From Streptococcus sp. oral taxon 061 (GTDB lineage: Bacteria; Bacillota; Bacilli; Lactobacillales; Streptococcaceae), in the NCBI RefSeq assembly GCF_013394695.1, contig NZ_CP058258.1, positions 888,001 through 952,000 of the forward strand: a stretch of DNA of 64,000 bases, read 5' to 3'. The position numbers and the translations under genes were made by a program. The notes below the pieces were generated by a model. That model worked only from the letters and a program-made list of their open reading frames with translations, was not told the DNA's origin and ran no database searches. Of this stretch, positions 9,401 through 17,554 are shown in pieces (the first letter of the stretch is position 1; every line of letters begins with the position of its first letter).

Positions 9401-10444
9401 ATGGCTGATGATAAGCTAAGAGCGACTCCTGCAGCTAGAAAATTAGCGGATGATTTAGGAATTAACCTCTATGATATTTCTGGCTCAGGCGCAAACGGTC
9501 GTGTCCACAAAGAAGACGTGGAAACATATAAAGACACTAACGTGGTTCGCATTTCACCACTCGCAAAACGAATTGCATTAGAACATAATATTGCTTGGCA
9601 AGAAATCCAAGGAACAGGTCATCGTGGTAAAATCATGAAGAAGGACGTTTTGGCCTATCTTCCTGAAAATATCGAAAATGACACCATTAAATCACCTGCT
9701 CAAATTGAGAAAGTGGAAGAAGTTCCAGACAACGTAACGCCTTATGGAGAAATCGAACGCATTCCGATGACTCCTATGCGTAAGGTTATTGCGCAACGTA
9801 TGGTTGAGTCATACTTAACTGCTCCAACCTTTACACTTAACTACGATGTTGATATGTCTGAAATGTTAGCACTTCGTAAGAAAGTTCTTGATCCAATTAT
9901 GGAAGCAACTGGTAAGAAAATCACTGTTACAGACTTGCTTTCTCTAGCGGTTGTTAAGACTCTTATGAAACACCCATACATCAACGCTTCACTGACAGAA
10001 GATGGTAAGACAATTATTACTCACAACTATGTAAATCTTGCAATGGCAGTTGGTATGGATAACGGTCTTATGACACCAGTTGTCTACAACGCTGAAAAAC
10101 TCAGCTTGTCTGAATTGGTTGTTGCATTTAAAGATGTCATCGGACGTACTTTGGATGGTAAACTATCTCCTAGCGAATTGCAAAATTCAACCTTCACCAT
10201 CAGTAACTTGGGAATGTTTGGGGTTCAATCATTTGGTCCTATCATCAACCAACCGAACTCAGCCATCCTCGGTGTTAGCTCAACAGTTGAGAAACCGGTT
10301 GTAGTAAATGGTGAAATCGTGATTCGTCCAATTATGAGTCTTGGATTGACAATTGACCACCGTGTCGTAGATGGTATGGCTGGTGCTAAGTTTATGAAAG
10401 ACTTGAAAGCTTTGATTGAAAACCCAATCTCAATGTTGGTTTAA
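9401..10444 (+). CDS. pdhC: Dihydrolipoamide acetyltransferase (E2) lacking a lipoyl domain
   Basis: This 347-aa E2 core enzyme transfers the acetyl group from lipoate to CoA. The N-terminus begins directly with an E3/E1-binding domain ('ATPAARKLADDLGINLYDIS', about residues 8-40). A second similar domain follows ('ISPLAKRIALEHNI', about 50-85), then the catalytic domain with 'TPMRKVIAQRM' and the active-site 'DHRVVDG' near residue 325. No lipoyl domain (GDKV/TDKA-type lysine turn) is present, and upstream DNA does not encode one. The lipoyl domain is instead on the E3 encoded next. The start ATG is behind TAGGAGAGG. Confidence 0.93.
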   Translation: MADDKLRATPAARKLADDLGINLYDISGSGANGRVHKEDVETYKDTNVVRISPLAKRIALEHNIAWQEIQGTGHRGKIMKKDVLAYLPENIENDTIKSPAQIEKVEEVPDNVTPYGEIERIPMTPMRKVIAQRMVESYLTAPTFTLNYDVDMSEMLALRKKVLDPIMEATGKKITVTDLLSLAVVKTLMKHPYINASLTEDGKTIITHNYVNLAMAVGMDNGLMTPVVYNAEKLSLSELVVAFKDVIGRTLDGKLSPSELQNSTFTISNLGMFGVQSFGPIINQPNSAILGVSSTVEKPVVVNGEIVIRPIMSLGLTIDHRVVDGMAGAKFMKDLKALIENPISMLV

Positions 10445-10482
10445 AATATTTGTTTTAGAAATATAGATAAAGGAAGTAAGAT

Positions 10483-12189
10483 ATGGCCTTAGAAGTAATT
10501 ATGCCAAAAGCCGGCGTGGATATGACAGAAGGACAAATCGTCCAATGGAATAAAAAAGTCGGAGAATTTGTAAAAGAAGGAGAAATCCTTTTGGAAATCA
10601 TGACTGACAAAGTCAGCATGGAATTGGAAGCAGAAGAAGATGGTTATTTGATCGCTATCCTGAAAGGTGACGGCGAAACTGTTCCTGTTACTGAAGTTAT
10701 CGGTTATCTTGGTGAAGAAGGGGAAAATATCCCAACTGCTGGATCAGCACCAGAAGCTAGTCCAGCACCTGCTGTAGCTAGCGCTTCAAACGATGATGGT
10801 AAGAGTGATGATGCTTATGATATCGTTGTTATCGGTGGTGGACCTGCTGGTTATGTTTCTGCTATTAAAGCAGCTCAATTAGGTGGTAAGGTTGCTCTTG
10901 TTGAGAAATCTGAACTTGGTGGAACTTGCTTGAACCGCGGATGTATCCCAACTAAGACTTACCTTCACAATGCTGAAATTATTGAAAATATCGGTCACGC
11001 TGCAAATCGTGGTATCGTGATTGAAAATCCTAACTTCACAGTTGATATGGACAAACTTTTAGAAACAAAATCTAAAGTTGTCAATACACTTGTAGGTGGT
11101 GTTGCAGGACTTCTTCGTAGCTATGGAGTTGATGTTCATAAAGGTATCGGTACTATTACTAAAGATAAGAATGTCTTGGTAAATGGTTCTGAATTGCTTG
11201 AAACTAAGAAAATCATCCTTGCTGGTGGTTCTAAAGTCAGCAAGATTAATGTTCCGGGTATGGAATCACCACTTGTGATGACGAGTGACGACATCCTTGA
11301 AATGAACGAAGTACCAGAAAGCCTTGTGATCATCGGTGGTGGAGTTGTCGGTATCGAACTTGGACAAGCATTCATGACATTCGGATCAAAAGTAACTGTT
11401 ATCGAAATGATGGATCGTATCGTTCCAGCTATGGATGCAGAAGTATCTAAGAACCTTCGTTTAATCCTTGAACGTAAAGGTATGACGATCTTGACAGGTA
11501 CTAAACTGCAAGAAATCATTGAAGAGGATGGCAAACTTCGTATCAAAGTTGAAGGAAAAGATGATGTCATCGCAAACAAAGCTCTTCTTTCAATTGGTCG
11601 TGTTCCAGATCTTGAAGGTATCGGAGATGTTGAGTTTGAATTAGACCGTGGTCGTATCAAGGTTAATGAATACATGGAAACTTCTGTTCCAGGTATCTAT
11701 GCACCAGGTGATATCAACCGTACTAAGATGTTGGCTCACGCTGCCTTCCGTATGGGTGAAGTAGCAGCTGAAAATGCTCTTAAAGGAAACCACGTTGTTG
11801 CTAAATTGAACTTGACTCCTGCAGCTATCTACACACTTCCAGAAGTAGCAGCAGTTGGTTTAACAGAAGAACAAGCTCGTGAGAAATACGATGTCCAAAT
11901 CGGTAAATTCAACTTTGCTGCAAACGGACGTGCCATTGCATCTGATGCAGCTCAAGGTTTCGTTAAGGTTATTGCCGATAAGAAATATGGTGAAATCCTT
12001 GGAGTCCACATCATTGGTCCTGCAGCAGCAGAATTGATTAATGAAGCATCAAGCATCATCGAAATGGAAATCACTGTTGAAGAAATGCTTAAAACAATCC
12101 ACGGACACCCAACATACTCTGAAGTTATGTACGAAGCGTTTGCAGATGTTCTTGGAATGGCTATCCATTCACCTAAGAAAAATAAATAA
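10483..12189 (+). CDS. pdhD: Dihydrolipoamide dehydrogenase (E3) with N-terminal lipoyl domain
   Basis: This 568-aa flavoprotein reoxidises dihydrolipoamide with NAD+. Residues 1-80 are a biotinyl/lipoyl domain with the lipoylated lysine in 'EIMTDKVSMELEA', followed by an Ala/Pro-rich flexible linker (about 85-105). Next come the FAD-binding GGGPAGY, the redox disulfide in 'GGTCLNRGCIPTK', an NAD-binding 'IIGGGVVGIELGQAF', and the dimer-interface His-Glu pair in 'TIHGHPTYSE'. This domain order is known from pneumococcal DLDH and complements the lipoyl-less E2 upstream. The gene lies 38 nt after pdhC behind AAGGAAG. Confidence 0.96.
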   Translation: MALEVIMPKAGVDMTEGQIVQWNKKVGEFVKEGEILLEIMTDKVSMELEAEEDGYLIAILKGDGETVPVTEVIGYLGEEGENIPTAGSAPEASPAPAVASASNDDGKSDDAYDIVVIGGGPAGYVSAIKAAQLGGKVALVEKSELGGTCLNRGCIPTKTYLHNAEIIENIGHAANRGIVIENPNFTVDMDKLLETKSKVVNTLVGGVAGLLRSYGVDVHKGIGTITKDKNVLVNGSELLETKKIILAGGSKVSKINVPGMESPLVMTSDDILEMNEVPESLVIIGGGVVGIELGQAFMTFGSKVTVIEMMDRIVPAMDAEVSKNLRLILERKGMTILTGTKLQEIIEEDGKLRIKVEGKDDVIANKALLSIGRVPDLEGIGDVEFELDRGRIKVNEYMETSVPGIYAPGDINRTKMLAHAAFRMGEVAAENALKGNHVVAKLNLTPAAIYTLPEVAAVGLTEEQAREKYDVQIGKFNFAANGRAIASDAAQGFVKVIADKKYGEILGVHIIGPAAAELINEASSIIEMEITVEEMLKTIHGHPTYSEVMYEAFADVLGMAIHSPKKNK

Positions 12190-12210
12190 GTCTTTTAATA
12201 AAATTTTCTT

Positions 12211-12327
12211 AAAGTAGTACGGACGGCAGCGACCTCTATTAGAGTTCCGTGCCTTAAAATTGAGTCTCTTGTCTCAATTTAACCGAGAAATGTAACGATA
12301 AGACGTTACATTTCTTTTTACTACTTT
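12211..12327. repeat. 117-bp intergenic element bounded by 9-bp inverted repeats
   Basis: AAAGTAGTA (12211-12219) and TACTACTTT (12319-12327) enclose three internal stems: ACGGA/TCCGT, AATTGAG/CTCAATT, and the strong AAATGTAACG (12288-12297) against CGTTACATTT (12304-12313). Layout resembles the element between pdhB and pdhC although the sequence differs. The last stem runs into a T-rich tract and may act as a terminator for pdhD. A structured RNA or a small repeat element are both possible. Confidence 0.6.
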
Positions 12328-12374
12328 TTGAAAATTGGATTGCTATGAATAAAAGTTAATTTTTTGGAAATACT

Positions 12375-13364
12375 ATGAAATACATTATCAATCATTCAAA
12401 TGACACTGCCTTTAATATTGCATTGGAAGAATATGCCTTTAAACACCTTTTGGACGAGGATCAAATTTTCCTGCTTTGGATTAACAAACCATCTATCATT
12501 GTAGGACGTCACCAAAATACCATTGAAGAGATCAACAGAGACTACGTTCGTGAACACGGAATTGAAGTAGTACGTCGTATCAGTGGTGGTGGAGCAGTTT
12601 ACCATGATTTGAACAACCTCAACTATACTATCATTTCAAAAGAAGATGAAAACAAGGCTTTTGACTTCAAGAGCTTCTCTACTCCAGTTATCAATACTTT
12701 ATCTGAACTTGGTGTTAAAGCTGAATTTACAGGCCGTAACGACTTAGAAATCGACGGTAAGAAATTCTGTGGAAATGCACAAGCCTATATCAATGGCCGT
12801 ATCATGCACCATGGTTGTCTTCTCTTTGACGTGGATTTGTCAGTCCTAGCTAACGCACTTAAGGTTTCTAAAGATAAGTTCGAATCAAAAGGTGTTAAAT
12901 CAGTTCGTGCACGAGTAACCAATATCGTAGATGAACTGCCTGAAAAAATCACTGTAGAAGAATTCCGTGACCTACTTTTGGAATACATGAAAAAAGAATA
13001 CCCTGAAATGACAGAGTATGTCTTCTCAGATGAGGAATTGGCTGAAATCAATCGTATCAAGGAAACCAAGTTCGGTACCTGGGATTGGAATTATGGGAAA
13101 TCACCTGAATACAATGTCCGTCGTGGAACTAAATTCCCAAGCGGTAAGGTTGAAATCTTCGCTAACGTCATTGAATCAAAAATCCAAGACATCAAGATAT
13201 ACGGTGACTTCTTCGGTATCGAAGATGTTGCAGCAGTAGAAGATGTCCTTCGTGGTGTCAAATACGAACGTGAAGATGTCCTCAAAGCCCTTCAAACCAT
13301 TAACCTAGGTCGTTATTTCGCAGGAATCACTGCAGAAGAAATTGCTGAGGCAGTTGTAGAATAA
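12375..13364 (+). CDS. lplA: Lipoate-protein ligase
   Basis: This 329-aa enzyme adenylates lipoate and attaches it to lysine of lipoyl domains, here most simply the N-terminal domain of the adjacent E3. The family motifs are 'RRISGGGAVYHDLNNLNY' around residues 71-88, 'GRNDLEIDGKKFCGNAQ' near 120-136, and an accessory C-terminal domain from about residue 250. The length fits LplA with its C-terminal domain. The ribosome binding site is weak (TTGGAA). Placement directly after the pdh genes links cofactor supply with complex synthesis. Confidence 0.94.
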   Translation: MKYIINHSNDTAFNIALEEYAFKHLLDEDQIFLLWINKPSIIVGRHQNTIEEINRDYVREHGIEVVRRISGGGAVYHDLNNLNYTIISKEDENKAFDFKSFSTPVINTLSELGVKAEFTGRNDLEIDGKKFCGNAQAYINGRIMHHGCLLFDVDLSVLANALKVSKDKFESKGVKSVRARVTNIVDELPEKITVEEFRDLLLEYMKKEYPEMTEYVFSDEELAEINRIKETKFGTWDWNYGKSPEYNVRRGTKFPSGKVEIFANVIESKIQDIKIYGDFFGIEDVAAVEDVLRGVKYEREDVLKALQTINLGRYFAGITAEEIAEAVVE

Positions 13365-13367
13365 AAT

Positions 13368-13402
13368 CAAAAGAGATCCATGTAATATGGATTTCTTTTT
13401 TG
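13368..13402 (+). terminator. Intrinsic terminator after lplA
   Basis: AAAGAGATCCAT pairs with ATGGATTTCTTT around GTAAT, with one mismatch, and is followed by a T-run. Confidence 0.75.
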
Positions 13403-13409
13403 TTTAAAC

Positions 13410-13438
13410 TTGATATTAAAATTTGATGGGGGTATAAT
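13410..13438 (+). promoter_or_regulatory. SigmaA promoter for the gene at 13475
   Basis: TTGATA (13410-13415), a 17-bp spacer and a perfect TATAAT (13433-13438) lie just upstream of the ribosome binding site. Confidence 0.8.
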
Positions 13439-13474
13439 ATAGTGGAAATTTAAAATAAAAGAGGCCTAACATCA

Positions 13475-14116
13475 ATGATAAAGATTCCAATTGAAAATCT
13501 CGGACTATTTGAACAGTTAGATCGTACTGTGGTAGCTTTTTTTAAAAACCAAGAATCTACAAATCCTTACGATTTGAATATTAGTATCACACAAGAACAT
13601 TTCGATAAGAAAAGACAAGAGTTAGAACCATTAGGTTTGCAAGCTGTCCAAATCCCACTGGGAATGGCTTTAGACAATGTTATTCAGCAAGCACATTTTA
13701 AAGCCCTAATTATTGGTGGTCTTGCTCCTGAGGAAATCATCGTTAGCAAAGATGAGTTAATGCCAATGAAAGATATTGTTGATAGTTTTTGTATTATGTA
13801 CGCTGCAGCTAATAACCGCCTTGAAAATAGTAAAGCTTATGAATTAATGAAAGATAAAACGGTCTACTTTATTGGAAAACTGCTTACTGACATTCCTCAA
13901 AAAGGTGATGAAATTGCTTATATGGGCATTGATCGTACAGCTAGTGACGGTACGCCATATGAAGCTGTTAAATGTTTTTTAACGAAAGAAAGTGCTGAGA
14001 AGTACAATGAAGAAAAAAGACCCGTAACCTCTGCGAATCTGGCTTATCTAAAGTCATTTTTGGGAAAGCCAGTTATAATTGAGCCACACAGAAATTATTG
14101 GATTGAATTTTTATAG
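13475..14116 (+). CDS. Hypothetical cytoplasmic protein
   Basis: This 213-aa protein has no signal peptide or membrane segment. I do not recognise it with certainty. The C-terminal region ('TSANLAYLKSFLGKPVIIEP', then 'HRNYWIEF') hints at an SseB-like domain, but that is a weak impression. It has its own consensus promoter and a strong hairpin terminator, so it is a monocistronic unit. It sits between lplA and the terminus recombinase gene xerS. Confidence 0.75.
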   Translation: MIKIPIENLGLFEQLDRTVVAFFKNQESTNPYDLNISITQEHFDKKRQELEPLGLQAVQIPLGMALDNVIQQAHFKALIIGGLAPEEIIVSKDELMPMKDIVDSFCIMYAAANNRLENSKAYELMKDKTVYFIGKLLTDIPQKGDEIAYMGIDRTASDGTPYEAVKCFLTKESAEKYNEEKRPVTSANLAYLKSFLGKPVIIEPHRNYWIEFL

Positions 14117-14126
14117 AATAATAAAA

Positions 14127-14160
14127 GAGCGATAGATTTTTATTATCTATCGCTCTATTT
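14127..14160. terminator. Bidirectional intrinsic terminator between convergent genes
   Basis: GAGCGATAGAT (14127-14137) pairs perfectly with ATCTATCGCTC (14145-14155). A-rich and T-rich flanks on both sides let it serve both the plus-strand gene ending at 14116 and xerS, which ends at 14191. Confidence 0.8.
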
Positions 14161-14190
14161 TAAACATTACATAAATTATATTATGTATCA

Positions 14191-15261
14191 TTATAAACTA
14201 TCCAAGGCATTTTTCTGCTCATCATTAACGATATGGGTATACAAGTCGGTAACTTGTGTGCTAGCATGTCCTAGCTGGTGACTGACCAGAACCTGTGATT
14301 TGGTCGCATCATAGAGACGAGTTGCTAGTGTATGACGCAGTTTATGGGGTGTTACGCGTACTTTGAAGTCTTCTGAATACTTGGCTACCATCTTTTCGAC
14401 ACTAGAAGCGTCAATACGGTTTGGAACACCTCTATATAATGTTAGAAAGAGAGCTGTATCAGTCTTTTCTGTCTTATAACGTTTGTCTCGAATAGCGAGA
14501 TATTGCTCCAGATAAGGCTTAGCAAAGGCAGCAACATTGACCGAGTCTCGTTTTCCACCTTTTCGAGTAACATCAATCACCATCATTTTGAGATTGAGAT
14601 CTCGAAGGTCAAGGTTAACGGCTTCAGAGAGACGGACGCCAGAGGCGAGAAGAAGGGCTATAATCGCTAAATCTCGCTCTTTATTCTTATTAAAGGAGGA
14701 TAGGGCACGATTTGAGAGAGTTTTGGGGTATTCCTCATCGATATAATTCAAAAAACCCTCTGTTTCATCGCCTAAAAAAAGCTTTTGCTTGATATTTTCG
14801 GCTCGAGCAGCCAAAGTTTCTTTCTTTTTCTTGGTAGCAACTTTCTTCATAACATTGCGATAGAAATAAGGTTCCCCTTGTTCATTTTCAACTTCCTCAG
14901 TCAAGTACTTATAAAGACTAGAAAGCGCTGATAAAGTACGGTTGATGGTTGTTTGGGAGACACCATTCTTTGTCGTATTAGCATTAAGCAAAGGACGTTC
15001 ACGTAAGTAAAGAATAAAAGATTCCATGTCTTTCTTTGTCATATTCTCAAGTACATCTAAAGGTATATTTGCCATGGTGTCAGCATTCGATATACCAGAT
15101 TCTAAAACCCAGCTGAAAAATCGATCGTATTCCTTTAAATATTCGTACAAGGTCGTAAAACTGTAGGGAACAGCCAATTTTGATTGATAGTATTCCAGAA
15201 CATACCAGGGCATGACTTGTTTAAGTTTATCAATACGTTCTAACAAAATCTCACGTTTCAT
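14191..15261 (-). CDS. xerS: Tyrosine recombinase XerS (chromosome dimer resolution)
   Basis: This 356-aa tyrosine recombinase is the sole Xer enzyme used by streptococci and lactococci to resolve chromosome dimers at dif. It has an N-terminal SAM-like core-binding domain (about residues 15-130) and a C-terminal catalytic domain. The catalytic Arg is in '[12 protein letters not shown]', the HxxR box is '[11 protein letters not shown]', then '[14 protein letters not shown]' carries His and the nucleophilic Tyr. Its length and sequence match XerS rather than XerC/D (about 300 aa). The dif site lies some 50 nt upstream of its start, the arrangement described for this system. Confidence 0.95.
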   Translation of the reverse strand: MKREILLERIDKLKQVMPWYVLEYYQSKLAVPYSFTTLYEYLKEYDRFFSWVLESGISNADTMANIPLDVLENMTKKDMESFILYLRERPLLNANTTKNGVSQTTINRTLSALSSLYKYLTEEVENEQGEPYFYRNVMKKVATKKKKETLAARAENIKQKLFLGDETEGFLNYIDEEYPKTLSNRALSSFNKNKERDLAIIALLLASGVRLSEAVNLDLRDLNLKMMVIDVTRKGGKRDSVNVAAFAKPYLEQYLAIRDKRYKTEKTDTALFLTLYRGVPNRIDASSVEKMVAKYSEDFKVRVTPHKLRHTLATRLYDATKSQVLVSHQLGHASTQVTDLYTHIVNDEQKNALDSL

Positions 15262-15311
15262 TTTTTCTCCAAATCTTTCTATACTAGTAGTATAGCATAG
15301 CTAGATATATT

Positions 15312-15342
15312 TTTCAAGAAAATTATAGTTTTTCGGAAAGAT
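15312..15342 (-). other. dif: dif site recognised by XerS (difSL)
   Basis: The minus strand reads ATCTTTCCGAAAAAC then TATAATTTTCTTGAAA, two arms with partial dyad symmetry around the centre (TTTCCGAAAA / TTTTCTTGAAA). This is the length and character of the atypical streptococcal dif site. It lies directly upstream of xerS, the known arrangement, and where gene direction changes. Exact boundaries are my estimate. Confidence 0.85.
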
Positions 15343-15420
15343 GTTATAGGGGATATATGCAATATCTAAATCTTTGCTAGTATAACCAAAAATTTTTTTA
15401 GAGCTAATTATTCTTAATTA

Positions 15421-15567
15421 TGTACTTTATTTAAGTGAACACTGAAAATTTTGACTACTCTCAATTCAGACGAAAATGTACTTTATTTAAGTGAACACTG
15501 AAAATTTTGACTACTCTCAATTCAGACGAAAATGTACTTTATTTAAGTGAAAACTAAAAATTTTTAA
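15421..15567. repeat. 56-bp tandem direct repeat, about 2.6 copies
   Basis: Two identical 56-bp units (15421-15476 and 15477-15532) begin with TGTACTTTATTTAAGTGAAC and end with CAGACGAAAA. A third, degenerate partial copy follows (15533 to about 15567). TGTAC-containing sequence recurs at 15570-15580 and again at 17940-18103. The unit resembles insertion-sequence end material more than a coding repeat. It starts about 80 bp from dif. Confidence 0.85.
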
Positions 15568-15585
15568 AATGTACATTTTGACAAC

Positions 15586-15632
15586 AAAAAACACTCTATA
15601 ATCAATTTAATGAACTTTAGAGCGTTTTTACT
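15586..15632 (-). terminator. Possible terminator downstream of the zinc-ribbon remnant
   Basis: AAAACACTCTA and TAGAGCGTTTTT are complementary apart from one mismatch, with a loop of about 18 nt, followed by a T-run on the minus strand. The large loop makes it a weaker candidate. Confidence 0.45.
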
Positions 15633-15652
15633 TTGTTTTATTTTAGTATTCT

Positions 15653-15943
15653 CTAGTATATCTTTAATCTAACAAAATGCTCCTGTTTTCTTCTTAAACC
15701 TTTGCAAATTGGGCAACTTATTAATGAGCGCTTTTTATACTTAATTTTTTCATTAATTTTAAGTTTGTATCGATGATTTGAGTTTTCTTTACATATCCAC
15801 CATACATTAGTATTACTTAATTCAGTTATTTCAGTTGGATTTGCTATTAGGAGGTTATTTAAATAATCCCACTCATGCATTAGAGTTTGTTGTGTCGTTG
15901 CTAAGTCGTTAAATCCGTTTAAAACTTTTTGATTCGTGCACAA
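15653..15943 (-). pseudogene. Truncated zinc-ribbon (DUF4379) protein gene
   Basis: The reading frame encodes one unit of the DUF4379 probable zinc-ribbon: 'GFNDLATTQQTLMHEWDY', then 'VWWICKENSNHRYKL', then 'SCPICKG'. In intact proteins of this family several such units occur in series and the 'NQKVLNGFNDLATT' segment follows a previous CPxC pair. Here the frame opens only with a TTG, has no ribosome binding site, and the expected upstream cysteine pair is replaced by unrelated sequence. I read it as the 3' remnant of a longer gene. A short expressed protein from the TTG cannot be excluded. Confidence 0.6.
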
Positions 15944-16032
15944 GTATGTAAATATTGTAAAACAATTTCAAAATGTGGTAGACTAGATATGAATTTTGAT
16001 GAACGATAATTAGGTCAGAGAAAAGGTTACAG

Positions 16033-17055
16033 ATGGAAAGATTAGTTTTTATTGGGTTGCTAGTGTTCTTGGCAGTTGTGTTTATTGGAATATTGTTTTG
16101 GCTGCGTTTTAGAATGAAGAACACCTTTGAGAACGGTGTTCCAGTGTACGATGCCCCAGCAAATAATCAGACTAGGACGAGTAAGCTAAGCGTAGGAGAG
16201 TATGCAGTGCACATAGTTTTAATACTAATTAGCGCTGTAATTGCCTTTAAGGTCATGGGCATGTTCCGTCATGGGGCGGCGCCAATTGGTGCTGCTATAA
16301 TCACGCCTTCTATAATGGCGCTTTTCAATGCACGAAAGAGAACCGGGAAATCTTGGATAGGTATCGTTGCAGTTCTTATGATATTCGTGTTTTTGATGTT
16401 TGTATATATAATTATAGGTCTACCTGATAACGCACCTCCACTTAAAATTGACAGAACTGAAATTCATCTTACAGAGACTAAGATTTCGGATTTGATAGAC
16501 CAGGGGTTTGAAATCTATGTGTCAAATGGTAGACATGATTATCCTAATTATAATGAGCTTTTGACATCGGGAAGCTATTATAAATACCAAGGTTCCGGTG
16601 TAACAGTGCCAAGCGGATTTAAGTCATATGACTCTGCAGTCACACGATCGACTTATCTTCTTGTAAAGAAGAATGTAGTAGTTGGCTGCATAGGTGTTTA
16701 CGGGCATAAAAAGAGGTATGAGGAACTGAAGGACTGTGTAGTTACGCAGGTTTGCTTCGATTCTGAATGCACAGCTGCTGCTAAAGAATATGGAATCTCA
16801 TATAATATAGATGGTATAGATTTGCTAGAGAAGCTTGATGAAAATAAGTTTAAGGAAGTATTTGGTAAAAAAATATGGCTGACTCCAAGCAATCCGAGAG
16901 GTGAATATTTGGGACATTACGGTGTGCAGTGGGGAGCAGGTAACAATGAATTCTTTTGGAATCATTATTTTATGAATTTAGACCTTGATTCGAATAATAA
17001 TATAGTTAATTTTAGTTTTAAAGTTCATATTGCAGGTGAACGAGAGAATAATTAG
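16033..17055 (+). CDS. Multi-pass membrane protein of an uncharacterised paralogous family
   Basis: This 340-aa protein has hydrophobic segments at about residues 5-25, 58-76 and 108-130, then a ~210-residue soluble C-terminal domain. The motif ALFNARKRTGKS (96-107) and the segment ETKISDLIDQGFE (148-160) are shared with the product of the gene at 49074, where ALFNARKRTGKS has the same residue numbers. A weaker relative lies at 54525. The ATG follows AAAAGG. It uses AUA and AGG codons heavily for this genome, suggesting recent acquisition. It is followed 18 nt later by a small membrane protein gene. Its function is unknown. Immunity or accessory roles are inferred only from the context of its paralogs. 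Confidence 0.8.
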   Translation: MERLVFIGLLVFLAVVFIGILFWLRFRMKNTFENGVPVYDAPANNQTRTSKLSVGEYAVHIVLILISAVIAFKVMGMFRHGAAPIGAAIITPSIMALFNARKRTGKSWIGIVAVLMIFVFLMFVYIIIGLPDNAPPLKIDRTEIHLTETKISDLIDQGFEIYVSNGRHDYPNYNELLTSGSYYKYQGSGVTVPSGFKSYDSAVTRSTYLLVKKNVVVGCIGVYGHKKRYEELKDCVVTQVCFDSECTAAAKEYGISYNIDGIDLLEKLDENKFKEVFGKKIWLTPSNPRGEYLGHYGVQWGAGNNEFFWNHYFMNLDLDSNNNIVNFSFKVHIAGERENN

Positions 17056-17073
17056 CAAGGATAGTTAGATAAA

Positions 17074-17400
17074 ATGAAAAAGAAAAAAATACTGAGCAAG
17101 ACAAAGTATGCTATTTATCTTCTAGTGGTCCACCTTATATGCATACTTTTCACTATAAGCAAAATAATGATACCTTCATGGGGGCACTGGTTAGAGACGA
17201 CACGCTTTCTTTGGACAAGCTTTCCTACCTATGTATGCGTGTTAATAGCCGTTTTCCCAATGATATGCTTTTGGCCATATTTGATTAGTGCAGATTTTAA
17301 GCCGGGTACAGCAAATACCTTGCTTGCGACTTTTGGTCTAATAGTAGGTAACGTGACTCTGATTTTGATATATACGACTATTTTGCACAAGGTATTATAG
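17074..17400 (+). CDS. Small three-helix membrane protein
   Basis: This 108-aa basic, hydrophobic protein has three likely membrane segments (about residues 12-32, 48-70 and 82-104) and a lysine-rich N-terminus (MKKKKILSK). It is not recognised. It lies 18 nt after the 340-aa membrane protein gene and ends just before a strong terminator, so the two form a bicistronic cassette. A similar pairing of a large and a smaller membrane protein occurs at 49074/50083. The ribosome binding site is weak. Confidence 0.7.
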   Translation: MKKKKILSKTKYAIYLLVVHLICILFTISKIMIPSWGHWLETTRFLWTSFPTYVCVLIAVFPMICFWPYLISADFKPGTANTLLATFGLIVGNVTLILIYTTILHKVL

Positions 17401-17403
17401 GTA

Positions 17404-17431
17404 TAAAAAAATCCCTTTATAGGGATTTTTT
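17404..17431 (+). terminator. Intrinsic terminator after the membrane-protein cassette
   Basis: AAAAATCCCT pairs perfectly with AGGGATTTTT around a TTAT loop, then T. Part of the stem also encodes the last codons of the minus-strand remnant ending at 17417. Confidence 0.85.
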
Positions 17432-17539
17432 GATTGCTTCAACTAGCTCGTCATATTCTTCAAATGCTGGAACCTCTGGGTGATCCTTCTTGATTGATTC
17501 GATGCTTCTAAACAAGAATCCTTGTGGGTGTCTCCTTGA
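17417..17539 (-). pseudogene. C-terminal remnant of an unrecognised gene
   Basis: On the minus strand a clean frame of about 40 codons reads 'RRHPQGFLFRSIESIK', 'KDHPEVPAFEEYDELV', then 'EAIKKSL' and a stop at 17417. The composition is protein-like, but there is no start codon or ribosome binding site, and the upstream side is cut by the transposase fragment on the opposite strand at about 17540-17555. I could not identify the parent protein. Confidence 0.5.
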
Positions 17540-17554
17540 AAGAAGTCGGTTTAA

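Noticed and set aside
15421..15567. Repeats near dif as a CRISPR array
   Set aside because: The units are directly adjacent with no spacers, only about 2.6 copies, and no cas gene is present.
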